A stretch of 64,000 nt of DNA from Burkholderiaceae bacterium (GTDB taxonomy: Bacteria > Pseudomonadota > Gammaproteobacteria > Burkholderiales > Burkholderiaceae_C): positions 248,001 to 312,000 of the forward strand of contig JACKLO010000008.1 of NCBI GenBank assembly GCA_024235915.1, in the 5' to 3' direction. The position numbers were made by a program, and so were the translations under genes. The notes below the pieces were generated by a model that saw nothing but the letters and a program-made list of their open reading frames with translations, did no database searches and was not told the DNA's origin. Shown here piece by piece: positions 15,101 through 23,756 of the stretch. Within the stretch, counting starts at the first letter, position 1; every line of letters begins with the position of its first letter.

Positions 15101-16534
15101 TCATGCCTCGAGCACCCAGGTGTCCTTGGTGCCCCCGCCCTGCGAGGAGTTCACCACCAGGGAGCCTTCCTTCAGCGCCACGCGCGTGAGCCCGCCCGGC
15201 ACCATGCGCACGCTGGTTCCCGAGAGCACGAAGGGACGCAAGTCGATGTGGCGCGGCGCGATGCCCGATTCCACGTAGGTCGGGCACGTCGACAGCGACA
15301 AGGTCGGCTGCGCGATGTAGTTCGACGGGTTGGCCTCCAGCACGGCGCGGAACTCGGCGATCTCGGCCTTGCTGGACGCGGGGCCCACCAACATGCCGTA
15401 CCCGCCGGCGCCATGCACTTCCTTGATGACCAGTTCCGACATGTGCGCCAACACGTAGTCCAGGTCCTCCTTCTTGCGGCACATCCACGTGGGCACGTTG
15501 TTCAGGATCGGCTTCTCGCCGAGGTAGAACTCGATCATGGCCGGCACGTAGGGATAGATGCTCTTGTCGTCGGCGATGCCGGTGCCGATGGCATTGCTCA
15601 GCGTGATGTTGCCGCGGCGGTAGACGTCCAGCAGCCCGGCGCAGCCCAAGGTGCTGTCGGGTCGGAAGGCCATGGGGTCGAGGAAGTCGTCGTCCACGCG
15701 GCGGTAGATCACGTCCACCCGCCGTGGGCCCTGCGTGGTGCGCATGTAGACGAAGCCGTCGCGCACGAACAGGTCCTGCCCCTCCACCAGTTCCACGCCC
15801 ATCTGCTGGGCCAGGAAGGCGTGCTCGAAGTAGGCGCTGTTGTACATGCCGGGCGTGAGCACCACCACGTTGGGCTCGGCCACGCCGGAAGGGGCCACGC
15901 TGCGCAGCGTGTCCAGCAACAAATCGGGGTAGCGCGCCACCGGGGCGATCTTGTGCAGGCTGAACAGCTCGGGGAACAGCCGCATCGTCATCTTGCGGTT
16001 CTCGAGCATGTAGCTCACGCCGCTGGGCACGCGCAGGTTGTCCTCCAGCACGTAGTACAGGCCCTTGCCGGCGTCGTCGGCGGCGCGCACGATGTCGATG
16101 CCGGCGATGTGCGAATACACGCCACCGGGCACGTCCACGCCGGCCATCTCGCGCCGGTACTGGCTGTTGCCCAGCACCTGCTCGGCGGGCACGATACCGG
16201 CCTTCAAGATCTCCTGGTCGTGGTAGATGTCGTGCAGGAAACGGTTGAGCGCCGTCACGCGCTGGCGCAACCCGGCCTGCATCTCGTTCCACTCATGACG
16301 CGGGATCACGCGTGGAATGAGGTCGAAGGGGATCAGGCGTTCGGTCCCCGAACCATCTTCGTCCTTGGCGCCGTAGACGGCGAACGTGATGCCCACGCGG
16401 CGGAAGATCAGCTCGGCCTCGGCACGCTGGGCCTGCATGACTTCAGGTGGCTGCTGCGCCAGCCAGCGGGCATAGGTCTCGTAGTGCTCGCGCACGCGGC
16501 CGTCGGCCAGGTGCATTTCGTCGAAAGGTTTCAT
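15101..16534 (-). CDS. Circularly permuted type 2 ATP-grasp protein
   Basis: 477 residues, a typical length. Characteristic stretches include PFDLIPRVIPRHEWNEMQAG, GLRQRVTALNRFLHDIY, ENRKMTMRLFPELF, PGMYNSAYFEHAFLAQQMG, VDVIYRRVDDDFLDP, ELVIKEVHGAGGYGML and the C-terminal NSSQGGGTKDTWVL. ATP-grasp enzymes of this class (DUF404/DUF407) are predicted amide ligases acting with alpha-E proteins. The gene overlaps the transglutaminase gene by one base (TGATG at 16532-16536). Product and substrate are unknown. Confidence 0.88.
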   Translation of the reverse strand: MKPFDEMHLADGRVREHYETYARWLAQQPPEVMQAQRAEAELIFRRVGITFAVYGAKDEDGSGTERLIPFDLIPRVIPRHEWNEMQAGLRQRVTALNRFLHDIYHDQEILKAGIVPAEQVLGNSQYRREMAGVDVPGGVYSHIAGIDIVRAADDAGKGLYYVLEDNLRVPSGVSYMLENRKMTMRLFPELFSLHKIAPVARYPDLLLDTLRSVAPSGVAEPNVVVLTPGMYNSAYFEHAFLAQQMGVELVEGQDLFVRDGFVYMRTTQGPRRVDVIYRRVDDDFLDPMAFRPDSTLGCAGLLDVYRRGNITLSNAIGTGIADDKSIYPYVPAMIEFYLGEKPILNNVPTWMCRKKEDLDYVLAHMSELVIKEVHGAGGYGMLVGPASSKAEIAEFRAVLEANPSNYIAQPTLSLSTCPTYVESGIAPRHIDLRPFVLSGTSVRMVPGGLTRVALKEGSLVVNSSQGGGTKDTWVLEA

Positions 16535-17547
16535 CAGCTTGGCTCCTGCCCTGCCAGTGAGACAGCAACTCCCGTGCCGTCTGTCGGGGACCCGGCGGTG
16601 GCTTCGTCGGGCGCATCGTCCGGCCCGGCCAGGGGCCGGGTGTGCACACCCACCGAGAGCGTGTGCGCCCCACCACCACGGATGACGCCACGCAGCGGCG
16701 CCACATCACCATAGTCTCGGCCCACGGCCAGGCGCACGTGGCCCGCGGCGGGCACGAGGTCGTTGGTGGGGTCCAGGTCCAGCCAGCCGTCGGCCGGCAC
16801 CCCGGGTGTACCAGGTGCCCAGACCTGTACCCAGGCGTGCGACGCATCGGCCCCCACCAGCGCCGGTTCGCCAGCTGCCGGCGTGGTCAGCAAATATCCG
16901 CTGACGTAGCGTGCCGGCAGGCCCAGCATGCGCAGCGCCCCGGCCAGCACATGGGCGAAATCCTGGCAGACGCCGCGCCGGCGCGCGAAGGATTCGGCCA
17001 GCGGCGTGTCCACCCCGGTGGCGCCGCCCTCGTAGCGAAACTCGGTGTGCAGGCGGTGCATCAGGTCGATCGCCGCCTCGGCCACGGACCGGCCCGGCGA
17101 GAAGCTGGGGCGCGCCCAGGCGCGCAGCACCTCCAGCCGCGGCACGCGTGGCGACGGCAAGGTGAACTCCACGGCCGGCTCGAACGGCGCCAGCGCCACA
17201 TAACGCAGACGCGCCACCAAGGCATCCCATGCCGGCCCGGCGGCGGGCTGCAGGCCGGCAAAGCGGGCGGCCACGCCGACCACACTGACCGCCCGCACCG
17301 TGAGCCGGCGGTGCGGCGCGATGACGGCGAATGTACTGCGCAGGTTGCCGAAGACATCCTGCGCATCACGGCGTTCGTCGGGCGCGGGCTCGACCTCCAC
17401 GACGCAGCGGGCCACCCGCTGCCCGGTGTCGGTCAGCGGCATCAGGTGGGCCAGGTGCATGGCTGGCGACACCGGCGCGGCATAGTCGTACCGGGTCTCG
17501 TGGGTGATCTCCAGCCAGGCCATCGGTGCGCTGCGCATCGTCGTCAC
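16534..17547 (-). CDS. Transglutaminase-like cysteine peptidase family protein
   Basis: 337 residues from GTG 17547 (GTGA overlap with the upstream ATP-grasp/alpha-E gene). The N-terminal transglutaminase-associated beta domain (about 10-150) precedes the catalytic core: Cys194 in RRGVCQDFAHV, His in ADASHAWVQVW and Asp in WLDLDPTND. No signal peptide, so presumably cytoplasmic. In such clusters the transglutaminase fold is thought to cleave or transfer the peptide made by the ATP-grasp ligase. The Pro/Asp/Gly-rich C-terminal 40 residues look disordered. Confidence 0.86.
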   Translation of the reverse strand: MTTMRSAPMAWLEITHETRYDYAAPVSPAMHLAHLMPLTDTGQRVARCVVEVEPAPDERRDAQDVFGNLRSTFAVIAPHRRLTVRAVSVVGVAARFAGLQPAAGPAWDALVARLRYVALAPFEPAVEFTLPSPRVPRLEVLRAWARPSFSPGRSVAEAAIDLMHRLHTEFRYEGGATGVDTPLAESFARRRGVCQDFAHVLAGALRMLGLPARYVSGYLLTTPAAGEPALVGADASHAWVQVWAPGTPGVPADGWLDLDPTNDLVPAAGHVRLAVGRDYGDVAPLRGVIRGGGAHTLSVGVHTRPLAGPDDAPDEATAGSPTDGTGVAVSLAGQEPS

Positions 17548-20144
17548 ACCGCCTGCATGCGCTGATCTTCCGTGGCCAGCGCGAAGTAGCGCTCGCCGAT
17601 GGCATCGGCCAGCTGTTCGCCCACCGCGGCGAGGTTGCGTGACAAGGCCAGCAGCCGCGCACTGATGGCGGCGTCGTCCAGGCCGCGCAGGTCGTCCGGC
17701 GTCAACCCGGCGCCCTGCGCGGGCAGCAGGGCCAGCAGCGGTTCCGCACCGGCTTCACCCCCGGGCAGCTTGCGCAATTCGGTGCGCAGTCGGCGCAGCA
17801 CGCCGGCATAGGCACGCGGGTTGGTGTCATCGATGACCAGCAGGTCGGCCACCGCCAGCAGGTCCTCGTGGCGCTGGTAGCGGGCGCGGAAGGTGATGGC
17901 GCTGTCGAACAGTTCCAGCAGCAGGTCGATGCCGGCAATGCTGCCCAAGGCACCACCGGCCAGGAAGGCTTCGAAACGTACCGCCACGCCGATCAGGCGG
18001 TCGAGCAGGCGGCCGATGGTCAGGAAGCGCCACCCGTGGTCGCGCGTCATGCGGTCGGTCTGGGCACCGGTGACGGCGCTCAGCTGCAAGGTCAGGCGTT
18101 CGAGCGCGTCGCGCGTCAGCTCCCGGTCGGGCAAGGTGTTGCCCGCGGCACTGGCTGAGGCCACCGTGCCGCCACCCGCACCGGTGCCCGCGCTCGATTC
18201 CAGCGCGGCCGTGAATTCCTCGCCCATGCGACGGATCAGCGACCATTGTTCGGCGGACAGCCGCTCGCGCAGCGCCTGCGAGGCCTGCGCCAGCGCCTGC
18301 AGGTTGAAGGCCACGCTCCAGGCCCCCTGGCCGCGCGTCTCGCCGATGGCGGAGAGCAACGCCCGCTCGAACACCGCCGGCGACTGCACCAGGGACGGCA
18401 CCCCCATGGGCACCAGGCCCTTGCGCACGGCCAGCGCCGTCAGCGTGGCCAGCACCGGTTCACCGGCATCGTTGTCGGCGTCGATCTGGCCCAGCACCAC
18501 GCGCGCCAGCCGGGCCAGCTGCTCCGTGCGTTCGGTGTAGCGGCCCAGCCAGAACAGGTTTTCCGCCGTGCGGCTGCTGACGGGCCGGCGGCGGGCGATG
18601 ATGTCGTCCACCTGCAGGCGGCTGGGCAGCATCGAGAATTCGTCCACCCGTCCGCTGGTCATGACCCAGGTGTCCAGGCTGGACCCGCCGCGCTGCATCG
18701 ACACACTGCCGTCGGCGCGCTGCGCCACCCGTGTCATGCCCCCGGGCAGCACATGCCACCGCCCCTGGGCGTCGGCAATGGCATAGACGCGCACCAGGGC
18801 CGGGCGCGGCAGTGCGCGGCCATCGGCCCAGATGGGCGTGCGCGAGAACGGCAGGCGCCCCTGCACCGTCCAGGCATCCGGGTCGGCGTCAATGACCTCC
18901 GGTGGAGCATCTCGCACCTGCGAGGTGCGTCCGCTCCCTGGAAAGGTGCTGCGCACCAGGTGGTCCAACGACTTCGTGGCCACCTGGGGCCGCACGCTGC
19001 CCCAGGCCGTCGCTTCACCACACCACCAGGTGGGCAAGGCCGGCATCAGCAGGTCCTGGCCGAGCAGCTTCTGCGCAATCGCAGGCAGGAAACCCTGCAG
19101 CGCCGGTGTTTCCAGGAAGCCGCTGCCCAGGGCATTGGCCAGCACCACATGGCCGGCACGCGCCGCCTGCAGCAGACCCGGCACGCCGAGCGCCGATTCG
19201 GGGCGAAGTTCCAGCGGGTCACACCAGGCATCGTCCACACGCCGCAGCACGCCGTGCACCGGCTCCAGGCCACTGACGGTCTTGAGGAACAGCCGCTCGG
19301 CACGCACCGTGAGGTCGCTGCCCTCCACCAGCGGCAGGCCCAGGTAGCGCGCCAGGTAGGCCTGCTCGAACCAGGTCTCGCTGTAAGGCCCCGGGGTGAG
19401 CAGCACGATGCGCGGCGCATGGCCGCCGGCCACGTCCTGCGCGCGCTGGTCCAAGGCGTCGATCAGCCGCCGGTAGCTCGAAGCGATGTGCTGCACACGC
19501 AGCTCACGGAAGGCATCGGGAAACTGGCGCGAGATCGTGAGCCGGTTGTGCATCACGTAGCCCAGGCCGGAGGGCCCCTGCGTGCGCTGCGCCACCAACC
19601 ACCACTGCCCGTCCGCCCCACGTGCCACATCGAAGGCGACGATGTGAAGCCGTTGGCCGCCGGCCGGCGCCACGCCATGCAGTGGCCGCAGGTAGCCCGG
19701 GTGGCGCAACAACAGCGACGGCGGCAACAGACCATCCTGCAGCAGACGACGCTGGCCGTAGCAGTCCCCCAGCACCGCTTCCAGCAGGGCGGCGCGCTGC
19801 AGCACACCGGCCTCGATGGCCGCCCAATCGGCGGGCTCGATCAGCAGGGGCAGCAGTTCCAGGCTCCAGGGCCGCACGGCGGCGCCGGTGTCGGAGAACA
19901 CGTTGTGCGTGACCCCGTCCTGGCGCAGCTGGCGCGCCACCTGCGCCACGCGCCGATCCAGCGCGTCGGCGTCGTCGCCGACGCAGCGGGCGAAGCGGGC
20001 CCACGCCTGGCGCGAACGGCCGTCCGCACCCCGCAGCTCATCCCAGACCCCGGCCTCCACCGACGGCGCATGGCGCAGCAGCGCGTCCAGCGCCGCGCTG
20101 CCATCACCGGCGGCTTCGAACGGGAGCGAGGTCTGCTGGCTCAA
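17544..20144 (-). CDS. Circularly permuted ATP-grasp / alpha-E fusion protein
   Basis: 866 residues. Residues about 1-510 form a circularly permuted ATP-grasp unit (LTPGPYSETWFEQAYLARYL, LRRVDDAWCDPLELRP, RGGSSLDTWVMTSG). Residues about 545-866 form an alpha-E domain starting at SSRTAENLFWLGRYTERTEQ. This is a paralogue of the separate ATP-grasp and alpha-E genes downstream, with the two modules fused. A low-complexity Gly/Ala/Ser linker lies within the alpha-E part (about 658-680). It begins 15 bases after the DUF2126 gene and overlaps the next transglutaminase gene, so one operon is likely. Confidence 0.88.
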   Translation of the reverse strand: MSQQTSLPFEAAGDGSAALDALLRHAPSVEAGVWDELRGADGRSRQAWARFARCVGDDADALDRRVAQVARQLRQDGVTHNVFSDTGAAVRPWSLELLPLLIEPADWAAIEAGVLQRAALLEAVLGDCYGQRRLLQDGLLPPSLLLRHPGYLRPLHGVAPAGGQRLHIVAFDVARGADGQWWLVAQRTQGPSGLGYVMHNRLTISRQFPDAFRELRVQHIASSYRRLIDALDQRAQDVAGGHAPRIVLLTPGPYSETWFEQAYLARYLGLPLVEGSDLTVRAERLFLKTVSGLEPVHGVLRRVDDAWCDPLELRPESALGVPGLLQAARAGHVVLANALGSGFLETPALQGFLPAIAQKLLGQDLLMPALPTWWCGEATAWGSVRPQVATKSLDHLVRSTFPGSGRTSQVRDAPPEVIDADPDAWTVQGRLPFSRTPIWADGRALPRPALVRVYAIADAQGRWHVLPGGMTRVAQRADGSVSMQRGGSSLDTWVMTSGRVDEFSMLPSRLQVDDIIARRRPVSSRTAENLFWLGRYTERTEQLARLARVVLGQIDADNDAGEPVLATLTALAVRKGLVPMGVPSLVQSPAVFERALLSAIGETRGQGAWSVAFNLQALAQASQALRERLSAEQWSLIRRMGEEFTAALESSAGTGAGGGTVASASAAGNTLPDRELTRDALERLTLQLSAVTGAQTDRMTRDHGWRFLTIGRLLDRLIGVAVRFEAFLAGGALGSIAGIDLLLELFDSAITFRARYQRHEDLLAVADLLVIDDTNPRAYAGVLRRLRTELRKLPGGEAGAEPLLALLPAQGAGLTPDDLRGLDDAAISARLLALSRNLAAVGEQLADAIGERYFALATEDQRMQAV

Positions 20145-20159
20145 GGCGGGTCGGCGTGA

Positions 20160-23100
20160 TCAGCGGCGCCGCAGGTCGAGCGTGAACGGGAATTCCAGGC
20201 TGGCCTGGGCCGGCGTGACCTGCAGACGTCCCGGCGTGTGACCCATGCGGAAGAAGCGCGCCAGCCGCCGGCTTTCGGCCTCGTAGGCGTTGACCGGGAA
20301 GGTGTCGTAGTTGCGCCCGCCCGGGTGCGCCACGTGGTAGCGGCAGCCCCCCAGGCTGCGCTGCATCCAGGTGTCGACCACGTCGAACGTCAAGGGTGCG
20401 TGGCTGCCGATCGTGGGGTGCAGCGCCGACGGCGGCTGCCAGGCGCGGTAGCGCAGGCCGCAGACGAACTCGCCGACGCGCCCAGTGGGCTGCAACGGCA
20501 GCGCCTGGCCGTTGACGCTGACCACGTGGCGGTTGCCGTTGAGGCCCGTCACCTTGATCTCCAGCCGCTCCAGCGAGGAATCCACATAGCGCACGGTGCC
20601 ACCCGGCGCGCCCTCCTCGCCCATCACGTGCCAGGGTTCCAGCGCGCTGCGCAGCGTGAGACCGATGCCGGCCGCCGCCACCTCGCCGATCAGCGGGAAG
20701 CGGAACTCGAAGTGCGGCGCAAACCAGGACGGGTCGAAGTCATAGCCGGCACCGCGCAGCTCGGCCAGCACGTCGTCGAAGTCCTGCTGCACGAAGGTCG
20801 GCAGCAGGAACTGGTCGTGCAGGCCGGTGCCCCAGCGGGTCAGGCGCGTGGTGCCGCGGCCAGCGTAGGGCTCGCGCCAGAACCACGCCACCAGGGCACG
20901 CAGCAGCAGCTGCTGGGCCAGGCTCATACGCGCATGCGGCGGCATCTCGAAGGCCCGCAGTTCCAGCAGGCCCAGTCGGCCGGTGGAGCCGTCGGGCGAG
21001 TACAGCTTGTCGATGCAGAACTCGCTGCGGTGCGTGTTGCCGGTGACGTCGATCAGCAGGTTGCGCAGGCTGCGGTCCACCAGCCAGGGCGGACATTGCC
21101 CGTGTTCGCTGATCTGGCGCTCGATCTCGCGCAGCGCGATCTCCACCTCGTAGGGCTGGTCGTCACGCGCCTCGTCGATGCGCGGCGCCTGGCTGGTGGG
21201 GCCGATGAACAGGCCGCTGAACAGGTAGCTCAGGCTGGGGTGGTTGTGCCACCAGGTCAGCAGGCTGGCCAGCAGATCGGGCCGGCGCAGGAAGGGGCTG
21301 TCCGACGGCGTGGCGCCGCCGAGGACGAAGTGGTTGCCGCCACCCGTGCCCGTGTGGCGACCGTCCAGCATGAACTTCTCGGTGGACATGCGCGACAGGT
21401 GCGCCGCGTCGTAGAGGAACTCCGCGTGGTCGACCAGTTCGGCCCAGTTCGACGCCGGGTGGATGTTGACCTCGACCACGCCCGGGTCGGGCGTGACGGC
21501 CAGCGTCTTCAGGCGCGGGTCGCGTGGCGGCGGGTAGCCCTCCATGACGATCTTCACGCCCAGCTCGGCGGCCGTGGCCTCGACTGCGGCCACCAGCTCC
21601 AGGTAGTCCTCCAGGTGCTCCAGCGGTGGCATGAAGATGTAGAGCACACCGCTCTTGCCGCCGTGCTGCGTCTCTGCCTTGGGTCCGTTGGCGCGCTGCG
21701 GGTCGCGCACCTCCACGCACAGCGCCGTGCGTGTCAGCCAGCCGGCGGACTGGCCGCGGGCCGGGTAGGTGTCCAGCGCCTGGCTGGGTGCGTGGCGTGG
21801 CGCGTGCGGGCCGGTCCAGCTGGTGGGCGCGTCACCTGGCAGCGGCCCGGGTTCGCCACCTGCGCCACCTGCGCCACCAGGGCCACCAGGTCCTTCACCC
21901 GCCTGGCCCTGCACGGCCACGCGGCCGCCTTCGGCAAAGCCCTGCCCGACCCCATGCGCGTCATAGCCCGGGCCCCCGATCTGTGCCCGCACGGTGGGCG
22001 GCAGCGGGCCGCGCTCGACGAAGGGGTCGGCCTCGAACAAGACCTGGCGGTCGGCGGACTTGGCCCAGGGCAGCGAGTCCAGCGGCAGCCGGTAACCCAT
22101 GGGCGAATCGCCAGGCACCAGGTACAGGCGCTCGTCGCGCATGAACCAGGGGCCGGTGATCCATTGGGGGCCCGACATGCCTGTCAGCCATTCACGCCGC
22201 AGCGGCAGCAGGTAGCCCACCGTGCGGTCCAGCCCCTGCATGAAGACACGGCGCAGGCGCGCGCGCTCCAGTTCGTCGTCGAGCTTGGACTCGAACGGGT
22301 CCACATTCACCGGCAGCCGGCGCTCGCGCCAGAGGTAGTACCAGGTGTCCTCGTAGCCGGGCTGGATGTACTGCGTGGGCAGGCCGAGCTTCTCGGTGAG
22401 CCGGACGATGAAGGCCTCGGCGTCGGCCTCGGTGTAGCGGTGTGGCAGGCGCTCGTCGGCGAACAGGCTCGGGTCTTTCCAGCAGGGCTGGCCGTCGGCG
22501 CGCCAGCAGATGGTGAGTGCCCAGCGCGGCAACTGCTCGCCGGGGTACCACTTGCCCTGGCCGAAGTGCAGGAAGCCACCCTGGCCGTACTTCTGCAGCA
22601 GGCGGTGCGTCAGTTCGGTGGCGTAGCCGCGCTTGGTGGGGCCCAGGGCGTCGGTGTTCCATTCCGCGCCGTCGCGGTCCACGGCGGAGACGAAGGTGGG
22701 CTCGCCACCCATGGTCAGGCGCACGTCCTGCGCCTGCAGGTCGGCGTCCACCTGTTCGCCCAGGGCCAGCACGCCGGCCCACTGGTCGTCGGTGTAGGGG
22801 AAGGTCACGCGCGGCGACTCGTAGATGCGCGTGATGGCCATGTGGTGCGAGAACTCGACCTCGCACTCGTCCACGGCCCCGGAGATCGGTGCCGCGCTGG
22901 ACGGCTCGGGGGTGCAGGCCACCGGGATGTGGCCCTCCCCGGCCAGCAGGCCCGAGGTGGGGTCCAGACCGATCCAGCCGGCGCCCGGCAGGTAGACCTC
23001 GCACCAGGCGTGCAGGTCGGTGAAGTCGATCTCCGTGCCGCTGGGCCCGTCGATGGCCTTGACGTCCGGCTTGAGCTGGATCAAGTAGCCGGACACGAAG

Positions 23101-23696
23101 CGGGCCGCCAGGCCCAGGTGGCGCAGCAATTGCACCAGCAGCCAGCCAGTGTCACGGCAGGAGCCACAGCCCTTCTCCAGCGTCTCCTCGGGCGTCTGTA
23201 CGCCCGGCTCCATGCGGATCAGGTAGCCGATCTCGCGCTGCAGGCGCTGGTTGAGCTGGACCAGGAAATCGATGGTGCGCACCTTCGTGCGCGGCACGCT
23301 GTCCACCAGTGCCTGGAAGCGGGGGGTGAGCGCGCCCTTGACGCGATACGGGGCCAGGTCGTGGGCAACCCCTTCCTCGTAGGTGAAGGGGAACTCCTCC
23401 GCCGACGGCTCCAGGAAGAAGTCGAAGGGGTTGTAGACCGCCATCTCGGCCACGACATCGACCGTGACCTTGAACTCGGTGGTGCGCTCCGGGAACACCA
23501 GCCGCGCCAGGTGGTTGGCAAACGGGTCCTGCTGCCAGTTGATGAAATGCAGCGCCGGTTCCACCCGCATGGAGTAGCTGAGGATGCGGGTGCGGCAGTG
23601 CGGTGCCGGCCGCAGTCGCACCACCTGAGGCGACAGGGTCACCGGCCGGTCGTAGCGGTAGTGGGTGACGTGGTTCAGCGCGACATGGATGGACAA
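20160..23696 (-). CDS. Large transglutaminase-like protein with DUF2126 domain
   Basis: 1178 residues. The N-terminal transglutaminase unit has the beta domain (about 1-160) and catalytic residues Cys180 in GCGSCRDTGWLL, His in FTDLHAWCEVY and Asp in GWIGLDPTSG. The long C-terminal part is DUF2126 (MGGEPTFVSAVDRDGAEWN, FLHFGQGKWYPGEQLPRWA, GTGGGNHFVLGG, NTHRSEFCIDKLYSPDG), which resembles glutamate-cysteine-ligase-like or glutamine-synthetase-like amide ligases. A Gly/Pro-rich collagen-like segment (about 600-625) splits DUF2126. First gene of the cluster. No signal peptide. Confidence 0.88.
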   Translation of the reverse strand: MSIHVALNHVTHYRYDRPVTLSPQVVRLRPAPHCRTRILSYSMRVEPALHFINWQQDPFANHLARLVFPERTTEFKVTVDVVAEMAVYNPFDFFLEPSAEEFPFTYEEGVAHDLAPYRVKGALTPRFQALVDSVPRTKVRTIDFLVQLNQRLQREIGYLIRMEPGVQTPEETLEKGCGSCRDTGWLLVQLLRHLGLAARFVSGYLIQLKPDVKAIDGPSGTEIDFTDLHAWCEVYLPGAGWIGLDPTSGLLAGEGHIPVACTPEPSSAAPISGAVDECEVEFSHHMAITRIYESPRVTFPYTDDQWAGVLALGEQVDADLQAQDVRLTMGGEPTFVSAVDRDGAEWNTDALGPTKRGYATELTHRLLQKYGQGGFLHFGQGKWYPGEQLPRWALTICWRADGQPCWKDPSLFADERLPHRYTEADAEAFIVRLTEKLGLPTQYIQPGYEDTWYYLWRERRLPVNVDPFESKLDDELERARLRRVFMQGLDRTVGYLLPLRREWLTGMSGPQWITGPWFMRDERLYLVPGDSPMGYRLPLDSLPWAKSADRQVLFEADPFVERGPLPPTVRAQIGGPGYDAHGVGQGFAEGGRVAVQGQAGEGPGGPGGAGGAGGEPGPLPGDAPTSWTGPHAPRHAPSQALDTYPARGQSAGWLTRTALCVEVRDPQRANGPKAETQHGGKSGVLYIFMPPLEHLEDYLELVAAVEATAAELGVKIVMEGYPPPRDPRLKTLAVTPDPGVVEVNIHPASNWAELVDHAEFLYDAAHLSRMSTEKFMLDGRHTGTGGGNHFVLGGATPSDSPFLRRPDLLASLLTWWHNHPSLSYLFSGLFIGPTSQAPRIDEARDDQPYEVEIALREIERQISEHGQCPPWLVDRSLRNLLIDVTGNTHRSEFCIDKLYSPDGSTGRLGLLELRAFEMPPHARMSLAQQLLLRALVAWFWREPYAGRGTTRLTRWGTGLHDQFLLPTFVQQDFDDVLAELRGAGYDFDPSWFAPHFEFRFPLIGEVAAAGIGLTLRSALEPWHVMGEEGAPGGTVRYVDSSLERLEIKVTGLNGNRHVVSVNGQALPLQPTGRVGEFVCGLRYRAWQPPSALHPTIGSHAPLTFDVVDTWMQRSLGGCRYHVAHPGGRNYDTFPVNAYEAESRRLARFFRMGHTPGRLQVTPAQASLEFPFTLDLRRR

Positions 23697-23723
23697 GGCA
23701 GGGCTCCCGAGGGGACGTGGCCG

Positions 23724-23752
23724 CCGGTGGCTTGCAAGTAGCGCGCCACCGG
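23724..23752 (-). terminator. Stem-loop after comEC
   Basis: An 8-bp inverted repeat (CCGGTGGC 23724-23731, GCCACCGG 23745-23752; 13-base loop) lies 4 bases beyond the comEC stop on the minus strand, in the 60-base gap before the DUF2126 gene. No T-run follows, so it is a weak terminator at best. Confidence 0.35.
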
Positions 23753-23756
23753 TCGG

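Noticed and set aside
21850..21900. Tandem DNA repeat suggestive of a CRISPR or microsatellite
   Set aside because: The units are short imperfect Gly/Pro codon repeats in frame inside the DUF2126 gene; no spacers or conserved direct repeats.
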